Shown piece after piece: positions 1-7,276 of a DNA stretch of 23,057 nucleotides (the stretch's first letter is position 1; each line of letters begins with the position of its first letter). A program made the translations under genes and the position numbers. The DNA is taken from positions 243-23,299 of the forward strand of contig DLFZ01000118.1 of the NCBI GenBank assembly GCA_002482435.1, written 5' to 3'. Below the pieces are notes generated by a model. The model did no database searches, was not told the DNA's origin, and worked only from the letters and a program-made list of their open reading frames with translations. The DNA is from Christensenella sp. UBA7707. GTDB lineage: Bacteria > Bacillota > Clostridia > Christensenellales > CAG-138.

Positions 1-1491
1 AGTGGTGCCCGCAATGAGAAGGTGCGGCATTTTGTCAAGGTCGGCGCAGACGATCTTACCTGCGATATCCTTGCCGAGTGCGAAGGTAATCGGCGATTTT
101 GACCCCTGAAATTCCTTGGATTCAAGAAGCTCGCGCAAAACGACGCTTGCAACATCTTTGTTGGGAATTTCAATGCCGATGGCGGCTTTGCCGGGAATTG
201 GCGCTTCAATACGCACGCTTGGCGAAGCAAGCGCAAGCGCGATGTCGTCAGCAAGGTTTGTAATGCGGTTCACACGCACGCCTTGTGCGGGTTGCAACTC
301 GTATCGTGTTACAACGGGGCCAACGCTGACGTTGATGATCCGAGCCTCAATGTTGAAGTTGGAAAGCGTTTCAAGAAGAAGCCTGCCTTTTTCCGCGGGG
401 GATTCCGCCGTATTAACCGACTGAACAGGTTTTTTCAAAAGCGTAAACGGCGGCCGCTGGTATTCGATTACCGCGTGCGCTTCGCTTTGCGGAGGGATGA
501 GCGGCTCCACAGAGCCGACATTCTCCGCAGGCTTGGCCTTTTTCTCTTCATGGTGCTGTAGAACTGGCTCCTGCATCACGGGTGCGTGTTGCGAAATTCT
601 CGAAACGCGTTCCGACGGAGCGAGCGGTTCGGCGGGAAGCTCGTAATCGTCATATTCCGGCGCATCATAAGCGCCTTTGCCTTGGAAGGAAAGCGACTGT
701 GTATTCTTTTTCGGCTCACCACGCTTCTTTTCGATGGCGCCCGACATAGGAAGAAAATTCAGTTCTCCTTCTGCGTTTTTGACCTTTCGCGCATCCACCT
801 GCAAAATGGCTTCCTGCTTTGCGGCGCGCCTGCTTTGCTTTACGGGCGGTGCGGGTTTGTTCGCCTGTTGGGAAAGATCTTCCGTATAAAGGGTTCCTCC
901 GCGGTCGAAAAGTTCCGTTACGTTTTCAACGCCGGCCTTGATGGTTTCCCCAACCCTTTCCCCCGTCTTTTTCAGTGAAATTCTTGTGATGATGAGCATG
1001 CAAATGACGACGCCCGCAATGTAGAAAATATAACTCCCTACCGTGCCGAGGAGATGGAGCGAAGGATACGCGACGAGCGCACCGAAAAACCCACCACCCA
1101 CGCGGCTTTCCTTGCCGAGCGTATAAGCGTCTTTGATGAATTGCAAAAGGGTGATGTTTTCTACCGTGTTCCGTTTAAAAATATGGAACAGCACCATCAG
1201 AAAAAATACGCCGAACAAGCAGGTAATGAAAGTGGAAGCTTTCATGGCCTTTTTCGTTACGGCGATCACGAAAATACCAAGCGCTATGGTCAGCACAGGC
1301 AATGCATAGCCAAGCAGACCCGTAAGACCAAAAAGAAAGCTGCTGATCGCCGTACCAACGATGCCAACGGCGTCGGAATAGAGGCTTACGGCAAAAAACA
1401 GGCCGAACGCAATAAAAAGAACGCCCCAAACCTCACGTTTGGTCTGCGCGCGCTGTGCCGTTGCTGTAGTTTTCGCCTTCTTTGCAGCCAT
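1..1491 (-). CDS. ftsK: FtsK/SpoIIIE family DNA translocase, N-terminal part (C-terminus off the left edge)
   Basis: Membrane-anchored ATP-driven DNA pump that moves chromosomal DNA through the closing division or sporulation septum. The frame is open from an ATG at 1489-1491 to base 1, giving 497 residues with no stop. Residues 21-37, about 46-78, 86-104 and 133-168 are hydrophobic and form the usual N-terminal membrane anchor of about four or more segments. Residues 175-340 are a charged, low-complexity linker. After it comes the alpha domain of the motor (conserved [12 protein letters not shown]). The last visible residues are [10 protein letters not shown], the stretch that in this family runs directly into the Walker A GSGKS, so the ATPase core lies just outside the window. 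The start is preceded by GAGAGGTG. Family identity is near certain. FtsK versus SpoIIIE cannot be decided without the C-terminal domain. Confidence 0.95.
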   Translation of the reverse strand, partial: MAAKKAKTTATAQRAQTKREVWGVLFIAFGLFFAVSLYSDAVGIVGTAISSFLFGLTGLLGYALPVLTIALGIFVIAVTKKAMKASTFITCLFGVFFLMVLFHIFKRNTVENITLLQFIKDAYTLGKESRVGGGFFGALVAYPSLHLLGTVGSYIFYIAGVVICMLIITRISLKKTGERVGETIKAGVENVTELFDRGGTLYTEDLSQQANKPAPPVKQSRRAAKQEAILQVDARKVKNAEGELNFLPMSGAIEKKRGEPKKNTQSLSFQGKGAYDAPEYDDYELPAEPLAPSERVSRISQHAPVMQEPVLQHHEEKKAKPAENVGSVEPLIPPQSEAHAVIEYQRPPFTLLKKPVQSVNTAESPAEKGRLLLETLSNFNIEARIINVSVGPVVTRYELQPAQGVRVNRITNLADDIALALASPSVRIEAPIPGKAAIGIEIPNKDVASVVLRELLESKEFQGSKSPITFALGKDIAGKIVCADLDKMPHLLIAGTT

Positions 1492-1507
1492 ACAAACACC
1501 TCTCTAT

Positions 1508-1629
1508 TTAAGCATAGCGCCGCTATACCAACCGACGATAACGCTGAGAACGACCGAAATATGCCGCTTGGGCAGTTCGGATTCGTGTACTATGCTTAAC
1601 ATTATAGCCTATTTTTGAAGCGGATTAAA
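1508..1629 (-). promoter_or_regulatory. Promoter and structured leader of the DNA translocase gene
   Basis: On the minus strand a perfect -10 (TATAAT, 1601-1606) lies 17 bases from a weak -35 (TTTAAT, 1624-1629). This predicts a leader of about 100 bases. The leader contains a 10-base perfect inverted repeat: CTATGCTTAA at 1590-1599 and TTAAGCATAG at 1508-1517. One arm sits at the predicted transcript start and the other about 16 bases before the start codon. Between them is a stem formed by CCGAA/TTCGG and TGCC/GGCA. A competing short hairpin, ATAGC/GCTAT, overlaps the downstream arm. The repeats are seen directly; any regulatory role is inferred. Confidence 0.55.
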
Positions 1630-1656
1630 GGAGCAAATCCCTTCGCCCGTGCATTC

Positions 1657-1685
1657 GCAAAAAAGCTCCGTATAGAACGGAGCTT
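1657..1685 (-). terminator. Rho-independent terminator of the GntR-type gene
   Basis: A 9-bp perfect stem (AAGCTCCGT at 1663-1671 pairing with ACGGAGCTT at 1677-1685) has a 5-base loop. On the minus strand it is followed by six T's (1659-1664, overlapping the stem base). It lies 25 bases past the stop codon of the regulator. Confidence 0.85.
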
Positions 1686-1709
1686 CGAAGCATTCGGTGC
1701 ACAAGAAAA

Positions 1710-2381
1710 TCAGGAGAGCAGCGGCGAACGCAAAAGGAGAATTTTCGTTTTCTCCAAATGTGTACGCAGCACGGCGGTTGCAAGCTCGGCATCCTTGCTG
1801 CGGCAGGCATCGATGAGCGCGCGGTGATCTTCGATGGAGCGAAGCTCCTCGTCGTTTTGCTCGGTATAAAACGGGTGAATGTAGCGATCGACATTTGCGT
1901 GGAACTGGTCGATGAGCGAAAGCAAAACCTGATTGTCACACGGCTCATATAGAGAAAAATGCAGATGAAGGTTCAACTCATCGAGTCGGTTGTAGTTTTT
2001 CTCGTTTGCGTATTCTTCAAGAAGCGCGTAGGCCTTTTCCAGATCCTCCGGTTTGATGTGGGGCAGCGCCGCGCGGATGGCGCCGGTTTCAAGCATGATG
2101 CGCGTATCCATAACGTTTTCCATTTCGTGCTTGGAAAGCTTTGACACCACAACGCCGCGGTTTGGGTAAATGCGTACCAGGCCTTGCGCTTCAAGCTGGC
2201 GAAACGCCTCGCGTACGGGTATGTGGCTCACGCTCAGTGCCGCCGAAATTTCATCTTGGCGCAAAGGCATGTCGCCGGGCAGAACGCCGCGTACAATCGC
2301 GGTACGGATCACCTGAAAAACCCAGTCTCGCGCCGCCATGGATTTTGGCTGCATTTCGGACGCGATTTTTTTAAGTTCCAT
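1710..2381 (-). CDS. GntR family transcriptional regulator, FadR/FCD subfamily
   Basis: DNA-binding repressor or activator of 223 residues. The winged-helix GntR domain spans about residues 15-80, with the typical recognition segment SVSHIPVREAFRQLEAQGLV at 50-69. An all-helical FCD ligand domain follows (about 88-212). The FCD metal-site histidines are visible as H141, H186 and H208. The position that is usually the first aspartate ligand appears to be N137. I chose the ATG at 2381 because AAGGAAG stands about 8 bases upstream; the longer frame to 2435 starts inside the promoter leader. The gene is a single transcription unit with its own promoter and terminator, so neighbours do not reveal the ligand. 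FCD regulators usually sense small organic acids or fatty acyl compounds; the effector here is unknown. Confidence 0.9.
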   Translation of the reverse strand: MELKKIASEMQPKSMAARDWVFQVIRTAIVRGVLPGDMPLRQDEISAALSVSHIPVREAFRQLEAQGLVRIYPNRGVVVSKLSKHEMENVMDTRIMLETGAIRAALPHIKPEDLEKAYALLEEYANEKNYNRLDELNLHLHFSLYEPCDNQVLLSLIDQFHANVDRYIHPFYTEQNDEELRSIEDHRALIDACRSKDAELATAVLRTHLEKTKILLLRSPLLS

Positions 2382-2433
2382 TTGCTGCACTTCCTTAAAA
2401 AGATGAGAATTGGTCAAAAAGAGCCGATTCGGC

Positions 2434-2481
2434 ATAGATCCTATACATGAATATATTACTTTTAAATTTCATGTCCGTCAA
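2434..2481 (-). promoter_or_regulatory. Promoter of the GntR-type gene with a possible operator
   Basis: Minus-strand -35 TTGACG (2476-2481) and -10 TAATAT (2453-2458) are separated by exactly 17 bases. Just past the predicted start is an interrupted palindrome ATAG-ATC-CTAT (2434-2444). Its position fits an autoregulatory operator, but it is short and this is only inference. Confidence 0.65.
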
Positions 2482-2487
2482 GGAAAA

Positions 2488-2509
2488 GTGGCGCGCCAAT
2501 GCGCGCCAC
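2488..2509 (-). terminator. Terminator of the penicillin-binding protein gene
   Basis: A 9-bp perfect GC-rich stem (GTGGCGCGC at 2488-2496, GCGCGCCAC at 2501-2509) has a 4-base loop. On the minus strand it is followed by TTTTCC. It lies 26 bases past the stop at 2535 and directly abuts the promoter of the next minus-strand gene. Confidence 0.8.
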
Positions 2510-2534
2510 CGAATGCGTTTTTACCTGAACCTGT

Positions 2535-4913
2535 TTATGGCGTTGTTTCAATTTTTAAATCCGGCTGCTGCGCCCCGTCACCTCCGAGGGTTATATCTTG
2601 ATAGCTTCGCTGCGGGATGATGACGCCTATTTTCGTGGAGGAAGGACCTGTTACCTCCTTGCCGTTGATCGTCAGCTCCGGGTGTACGGGAACCACATAA
2701 TAAAGGCAGCTTGTGCCGGGCGCGGCGCTTCTATCCACATATTCTATGTTCTTTTCGCCTTTCCATTGGCTTACGAGCACGGGCGGCCCCCCCGCCTCTC
2801 TGTACAGGCGGTATTCTACATAGTCTTGGCGTGCCGCAAAACTGATTTGCGGATAGCCGTCGGCGCTCAACGTAACCTTGAAATTTGCCGCGGGGAACGG
2901 CACCGTCCAGTAATCGCTCTGCTTGGTGGGTTGTGTTCCTTCCACAAAAAGTTCGGTCGTTGTGCTCTTTTTGGGTGTCAGTGCGCTTGCAAGAAGCGCC
3001 GTATGCTCCGCTTCCAGCGCATGAAGGTCGATTTTGCACTCCACGATACCGGAGGGCATCACAAAATCAGGCGCAGCGGTATTTTCGTACAGTTTGCCGA
3101 AAATGCTTCGCAAAATAAGCGCCGGATAGGTGCCTCCTGTGACGTTCGAGGGCAACGCTTCCCCGTTTTCCGAGCTATCGTATCCCATCCATACGACGGC
3201 GGTATACTGCGCGTTATACGCGGCCATCCATGCGTCGCGGTTACCGTTTTCATCACCTACCGTACCGGTTTTTCCTGCAAGCGGTATCGCAAGCTCGCCC
3301 AACCTGCGCCCTGTACCCTCACTGATTGCGCTTTCAAGCATACTGGTGAGAATGTAGTTGTTTTGCTCACTGATGATGCGCTTTTGCTCGGGTTGGTATT
3401 CATAAAGCACGTTTCCGCTCGCGTCCGTGATTTTTTTGATGAGCGTAGGCGTGTTGTACAATCCGCCGGAAGCAAAGCAGGAGTATGCGCCGGCGATTTG
3501 CCAAGGGGAAACCCCATAGGTAAAGCCTCCAAGGGCAAGCGTAAGGCTCGTATCCTCTTCCACAAAGCGTATGCCGCATTCCTCGGCAAGGCTTTTCCCG
3601 GCATTTACACCGATTTGGTAAAGCACTTTCACCGCCGGAACATTAAGTGACCGTTTAACTGCTTCGCGCAAGGTCACCCATCCGTAATATTTGTCACCAA
3701 AATTGCTCGGCGCATAGCCGTTGAAATCCGTCGGCTCGTCAAGCAGCATGCTCGCGGCCGTAAAACCGTATTCCTCAAGCGCGGGTGCATATACGATTAC
3801 AGGCTTTATTACGGAACCCGGCTGGCGGCGAATGGCTGTCGCACGGTTAAATGCCATAGGCGTGGTGCTTTCTCGCCCGCCGACAAGCGCTGCAACAAGC
3901 CCCGTGTTGGCTTGCTGAATCACAAGCGCCCCTTCACAGTCTTCCGTAGGGAACATCGCTTTGTCAGAGAAAACCGCCTCGCAATATTGCTGAAGCTCAG
4001 TATCCATGGCAGTATAGATGCGGTATCCGCCCGTTAAAAGCGTATCCGAATCAACCCCCAAAAGCTTTGCCGCATCCGATAACGCCTGATCCACATAGTA
4101 TCCGCGTTTTGCCTGCACATCCGGATTGTGTACAATAACGGCCACCTCGGCCTGCGCGCTTTCTTTTTCCGCTTCCGTAAGGTAACCTTGCTCGCACATC
4201 AGTGCCAGCACAAGATTGCGCCGTTCCAGCGATGCTTCGAAGTTGAGATGCGGCGCAAATTTCACGGTAGACTTCAAAACGCCCGCGAGCATGGCCCCCT
4301 GCGCAACCGTCAAATCATGCGCATGTACACCAAAATAGCCAAGCGCTGCAGCTTCGATGCCGTAATATCCGCCTCCGAAATAGACATAGTTGAGGTACAT
4401 TTCCATGATTTCATCTTTTGAGTACCGCTGTTCCATCTGATAGGCAAGCACCGCTTCTTCGAGCTTACGAGACATGGTTTTTTCCGCAGTCAAATGGCTG
4501 AGCTTGATAAGCTGCTGGCTGATGGTGGAAGCTCCCTGCACATAGCTTCCCGCCTTTATATCCTGCCATGCGGCACCGAAAATACGGATGATGTCAACGC
4601 CGAAATGCTCATAAAACCGCGTATCCTCTGCACTCACAAAGGCTTTGACCACAATATCGGGAACTTCCGAAAGAGGTACCCATACGCGGTCTTCCAGCCC
4701 ATGAAGGCGTGTATATTCGTTTCCCTGCGTGTCGTAAACGATGAGTGTTTGCTCAACATCAAGGATTTTGTGTGCGTCAAATTTGCTCCAAGCATCTAAA
4801 TTTAAAATTTTGACCGCAAAAAAAAGCACGAACGCAGCGACCACAACAAATAACGTGAAAAACAACCCCTTAAAGAGTCGTTTGATTCCGCCCCGTTTTT
4901 TTTGCTTTTTCAT
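2535..4913 (-). CDS. Class A penicillin-binding protein (bifunctional transglycosylase/transpeptidase)
   Basis: Polymerises lipid II into glycan strands and cross-links the peptides on the outer face of the membrane. The protein has 792 residues. A basic N-terminus and one membrane segment (about 16-37) anchor it. The GT51 glycosyltransferase domain (about 55-245) shows the catalytic Glu in EDTRFYEHFG (E96), GASTISQQL and the second Glu region at 152-153. The transpeptidase domain (about 325-610) has all three motifs: SVIK (S367, K370), SLN (422-424) and KTG (548-550). Residues 668-768 look like a fibronectin III-type beta domain, common at the end of Gram-positive PBP1-type enzymes. The ATG at 4913 has GGGGAGG 9 bases upstream. 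A longer open frame to 5333 overlaps the neighbouring gene and is rejected. A weak -10-like TATACT lies at 4978-4983. Confidence 0.95.
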   Translation of the reverse strand: MKKQKKRGGIKRLFKGLFFTLFVVVAAFVLFFAVKILNLDAWSKFDAHKILDVEQTLIVYDTQGNEYTRLHGLEDRVWVPLSEVPDIVVKAFVSAEDTRFYEHFGVDIIRIFGAAWQDIKAGSYVQGASTISQQLIKLSHLTAEKTMSRKLEEAVLAYQMEQRYSKDEIMEMYLNYVYFGGGYYGIEAAALGYFGVHAHDLTVAQGAMLAGVLKSTVKFAPHLNFEASLERRNLVLALMCEQGYLTEAEKESAQAEVAVIVHNPDVQAKRGYYVDQALSDAAKLLGVDSDTLLTGGYRIYTAMDTELQQYCEAVFSDKAMFPTEDCEGALVIQQANTGLVAALVGGRESTTPMAFNRATAIRRQPGSVIKPVIVYAPALEEYGFTAASMLLDEPTDFNGYAPSNFGDKYYGWVTLREAVKRSLNVPAVKVLYQIGVNAGKSLAEECGIRFVEEDTSLTLALGGFTYGVSPWQIAGAYSCFASGGLYNTPTLIKKITDASGNVLYEYQPEQKRIISEQNNYILTSMLESAISEGTGRRLGELAIPLAGKTGTVGDENGNRDAWMAAYNAQYTAVVWMGYDSSENGEALPSNVTGGTYPALILRSIFGKLYENTAAPDFVMPSGIVECKIDLHALEAEHTALLASALTPKKSTTTELFVEGTQPTKQSDYWTVPFPAANFKVTLSADGYPQISFAARQDYVEYRLYREAGGPPVLVSQWKGEKNIEYVDRSAAPGTSCLYYVVPVHPELTINGKEVTGPSSTKIGVIIPQRSYQDITLGGDGAQQPDLKIETTP

Positions 4914-4992
4914 AGAAAATCGCCTCCCCGATCCGCAATTGATACCATTTTTATGATTGCCGTTTTTGTGGGAGGTTAGTATAAAACAAAAC

Positions 4993-5021
4993 AAAAAACC
5001 CGAAACCAAAATGGTTTCGGG
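4993..5021 (-). terminator. Terminator of the membrane-protein/J-protein/DUF5685 operon
   Basis: A 9-bp perfect stem (CCCGAAACC at 4999-5007, GGTTTCGGG at 5013-5021) has a 5-base loop. On the minus strand it is followed by TTTTTTGTTTTG. It lies 17 bases past the stop of the last gene of the operon. Confidence 0.9.
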
Positions 5022-5037
5022 AAGCACGCAATAAGGT

Positions 5038-5577
5038 TTATTTTCTTGGAAGCAGACTATTGCGGATACGGGTTTCGTAAAACCGCTGGCAGATGAGAAA
5101 CACCGCAGCGTAAACGGCAAATGTTGCCTCCAAAACAAGCACCGCCGCATAAACGGGAAGACCGAACGGAATGTTTTCGAGAATGTTAAACCCAAGCAGG
5201 TAGAACGCCGCAACCGCACCGACAGCTGTAAAAACGCTGCAATAAAGCAGATAAGAAACAAAGCGTATAAAACGGTCGCGCAAGTGAAGCTGCGCAAACG
5301 CCTTAAAAATGCCAAAGTGCCCAAGCAGTGCAAAAAACGGGATCAACGAGAGCTTGTCGGGAATCAACAAAAACGCAAGGAGCGACGACGCGATGTAGGA
5401 AAGAATCGCGATGCCATAAATTCCTTCGTACGACAGCGCATACACAAACAGTGAGGCGATGAAATAACACGCAAGCTTACCTGTCGGCAAAACCGTAGCC
5501 GCATACAGCATGAGTACGGTGAGCGAAACGACCATGGCGCCAAGCGTTATTTGTTTGGAAACAGCAAGCTTTCGCAT
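5038..5577 (-). CDS. Small multi-pass membrane protein of unknown function (ECF S-component-like appearance)
   Basis: A hydrophobic protein of 179 residues with five to six predicted membrane helices and a basic C-terminus. The N-terminal pattern (KQITLGAM, then a long helix, then a second hydrophobic block with few charges) recalls substrate-binding S-components of energy-coupling-factor transporters. I see no motif that fixes a substrate, so this is only a resemblance. It is the third gene of the trio and follows the J-protein stop with almost no gap, which points to translational coupling. Two starts compete: a GTG at 5584-5586 touching the upstream stop, and the ATG at 5575-5577 with a weak GAGTG six bases before it. 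I prefer the ATG. No ECF ATPase or T-component is nearby. Confidence 0.75.
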   Translation of the reverse strand: MRKLAVSKQITLGAMVVSLTVLMLYAATVLPTGKLACYFIASLFVYALSYEGIYGIAILSYIASSLLAFLLIPDKLSLIPFFALLGHFGIFKAFAQLHLRDRFIRFVSYLLYCSVFTAVGAVAAFYLLGFNILENIPFGLPVYAAVLVLEATFAVYAAVFLICQRFYETRIRNSLLPRK

Positions 5578-5586
5578 AGTACGCAC

Positions 5587-6228
5587 TCAGCAGCAGGGAA
5601 TCAGATCGCCGCCGCAGCTTTCGCAGCAACAGTCCGCACAAAGAAGGCCTGTACAAACGTCGCAGCCCGAAACGCCGCGCGTATAGCCGCCGCTGTAACC
5701 GCCGCGCGCATAAGGGCTGCCGGAACTGCGGACGGATTGATAAGCGGCATTGTATTCCGAATTGCCGGGTTCCTGCTGCACGGCTCTTCCAAAAAAATCG
5801 TGGGCTTTATCGTACCAGCCCTGACGAAGGTATACAACACCGTACAGATAATACCACTCGGCGTTTCTCACGGGTATGCCGTCGAGCACAGCACGGGCAG
5901 CCTGAATGTTGTTTTGGTTGATGAACAAGCGTGCGCGTGCAAAATCCGGCGCGTTCGGGCCAGAATAGGAGCCGCCGCTTCCGCTGTAGCTTTGCCCTCC
6001 CGCGCGCCCTTCGCTGTAGGTGGACGATGCGGAGCGCGACGAGCTTTTTTTTGTAAGGAATTCGTAAGCAGCGTTGATTTCAACGAGTTTTTCGTTGGCA
6101 AGCTCCTTAAGGTCGCTGTCGCTGTACTTGTCTGGATGGTATTTTTTCACAAGACTAAGATAGGCGGCGCGTATCTCCTCCTGCGTCGCGTCCTCGCGAA
6201 CGCCGAGTACCTTATAGGGATTGTTCAT
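5587..6228 (-). CDS. J-domain (DnaJ-like) protein with TPR-like middle and cysteine-rich tail
   Basis: A 213-residue co-chaperone-like protein. Residues 3-60 form a J domain with the invariant HPD at 31-33, which stimulates DnaK/Hsp70 ATP hydrolysis in known members. A Ser/Gly-rich linker follows (62-91). Residues 94-166 form helical, TPR-like repeats (LFINQNNIQAARAVLDGIP, then YYLYGVVYLRQGWYDKAHDFF). The last 25 residues hold nine cysteines (189, 192, 197, 200, 201, 202, 205, 212, 213) but not the four CxxCxGxG repeats of true DnaJ, so this is not the housekeeping chaperone. GGGAGGG precedes the ATG at 6228. The start lies 17 bases inside the upstream DUF5685-like gene, so the two are co-translated. 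Its client is unknown; the tail could bind metal or anchor the protein. Confidence 0.9.
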   Translation of the reverse strand: MNNPYKVLGVREDATQEEIRAAYLSLVKKYHPDKYSDSDLKELANEKLVEINAAYEFLTKKSSSRSASSTYSEGRAGGQSYSGSGGSYSGPNAPDFARARLFINQNNIQAARAVLDGIPVRNAEWYYLYGVVYLRQGWYDKAHDFFGRAVQQEPGNSEYNAAYQSVRSSGSPYARGGYSGGYTRGVSGCDVCTGLLCADCCCESCGGDLIPCC

Positions 6229-7054
6229 GGTTCCCTCCCAAAAGCCGCTTCGTTTTTTCCGCGCAGCCCACATACATAATGTTATCCAAAACGCCCTTAT
6301 TGGATTTTAAATCGAGCAGCTCATAAGCGTTGACGGCTTCGTTGAGGCAATAATATAAGTTGAAACGCGCGCGCTCCTCATCCGCGCCGGAAGAAAGAAA
6401 AGGGTTGTAAGAACCGCTTTTTTGATCCTTTTCCCTGTCGTCCCACGCATCGGCAAAATAAATCCATTTGCCGAGGTTATAGGCAAGGCCGACGGCCGCA
6501 ACCCGGTCGGCCACGCTAAGACCAGGTGCAAGTGCGATTGCGCCTTTCAAAATAGATGCAAAGGCGTCAGCAGCAGCATCAAGCTCCGCGCAGCGCTCCT
6601 TTTCAAGCGCATGAAGTTTTTTCAGTCCGCTTCCTACGATCTCAGCAAGTGCTTGGTTTTGTCTGCGGGCCTTTTTGAATGAGCCGGAAAGCGCCGCACT
6701 TGCAGCAGCACCCATAAACCGTTTTTCATCTTGCCAATCGTCAAGCATTTTATAATATGAAAGCAGCACCTCATAATCTGCCGCAAAGGCAAGAGCCTCG
6801 TTGTATTTTGCAATGGGGCGCTTACGCAAAAAAAGCTTATATGCGCAGTGTCCTTCATAAAAAGGTTCCGGGAGCGGATCGTTGAGCCCGCAAAGGAGAA
6901 TCGCGAGAAACGTACAGTCGTAGTTGAGGGTAAGCCTTGCGGTTTCACCGAAATTTTCCTTTACAGCCCTGCACAGCCCACAGTAATAGGCGCGGTACTG
7001 TTTAAGCTCCCGCACCTTAAGTTCGTCTTGATTTGGGGCGACGTAGCCGAACAT
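6212..7054 (-). CDS. DUF5685-like protein with two aspartate-rich motifs
   Basis: A 280-residue, mostly helical protein that I match to DUF5685 by its opening (MFGYVAP, then YRAYYCGLCRAVKENFG). No function is established that I know of. Cysteines C25 and C28 (CGLC), C47, C55 and C70 cluster in the first quarter. Two aspartate-rich motifs stand out: DDWQD at 105-109 and DAWDDREKD at 202-210, each inside a predicted helix and about 95 residues apart. Paired Asp motifs in an all-helical protein recall class I isoprenoid synthases, where they bind magnesium and a diphosphate. This is analogy only. The ATG at 7054 has GGAAGG 6 bases upstream; a longer frame to 7204 would include the promoter. The gene leads the operon with the J-protein and the membrane protein. 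Confidence 0.85.
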   Translation of the reverse strand: MFGYVAPNQDELKVRELKQYRAYYCGLCRAVKENFGETARLTLNYDCTFLAILLCGLNDPLPEPFYEGHCAYKLFLRKRPIAKYNEALAFAADYEVLLSYYKMLDDWQDEKRFMGAAASAALSGSFKKARRQNQALAEIVGSGLKKLHALEKERCAELDAAADAFASILKGAIALAPGLSVADRVAAVGLAYNLGKWIYFADAWDDREKDQKSGSYNPFLSSGADEERARFNLYYCLNEAVNAYELLDLKSNKGVLDNIMYVGCAEKTKRLLGGNHEQSL

Positions 7055-7079
7055 TAAACCTTCCGCTTTCTTTTTTGAT

Positions 7080-7107
7080 ATTGTATCACGTTTTAACCAT
7101 TCTACAA
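7080..7107 (-). promoter_or_regulatory. Promoter of the DUF5685/J-protein/membrane-protein operon
   Basis: Minus-strand -10 TACAAT (7080-7085) is preceded at 16 bases by a weak -35 TTGTAG (7102-7107). The predicted leader is only about 20 bases. A better-looking TTGACA further upstream has no -10 at a suitable distance. Confidence 0.5.
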
Positions 7108-7198
7108 TTCCTTTTTGTCCTGCTTCTGTCAAAAATGTAAAAAATAGCGTTACCGGTGCCTTCTTTTTGCCAACTGTACATATATTTTTGAAATAGTC

Positions 7199-7250
7199 TT
7201 TCAAAATTTAGAATCATCTGATAAAATGTGTTTGGTCGTGCAGAAGCACG
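7199..7250 (+). promoter_or_regulatory. Promoter and short leader hairpin of the BMP lipoprotein gene
   Basis: Plus-strand -10 TAAAAT (7222-7227) lies 17 bases from a weak -35 TTTCAA (7199-7204). A short hairpin (CGTGC at 7237-7241, GCACG at 7246-7250, loop AGAA) sits in the leader about 26 bases before the ATG. No purine riboswitch fold is evident. Confidence 0.45.
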
Positions 7251-7276
7251 GCAAAACATAATTAGGAGGAATTCCA

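Noticed and set aside
2598..3650. 350-codon open frame on the plus strand
   Set aside because: It is antisense to the penicillin-binding protein, which has complete catalytic motifs on the other strand.
4914..5333. In-frame extension of the penicillin-binding protein by 140 residues
   Set aside because: It overlaps the membrane-protein gene and the terminator at 4999-5021, and the ATG at 4913 has a good ribosome site and begins the usual basic anchor.
5587..6228. Housekeeping DnaJ chaperone
   Set aside because: The four CxxCxGxG zinc repeats and the C-terminal substrate domains are missing; only the J domain is shared.
7228..7276. Possible purine riboswitch before the nucleoside-binding lipoprotein
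   Set aside because: The leader is under 50 bases with only one 5-bp hairpin, too short for the three-way junction of that riboswitch.
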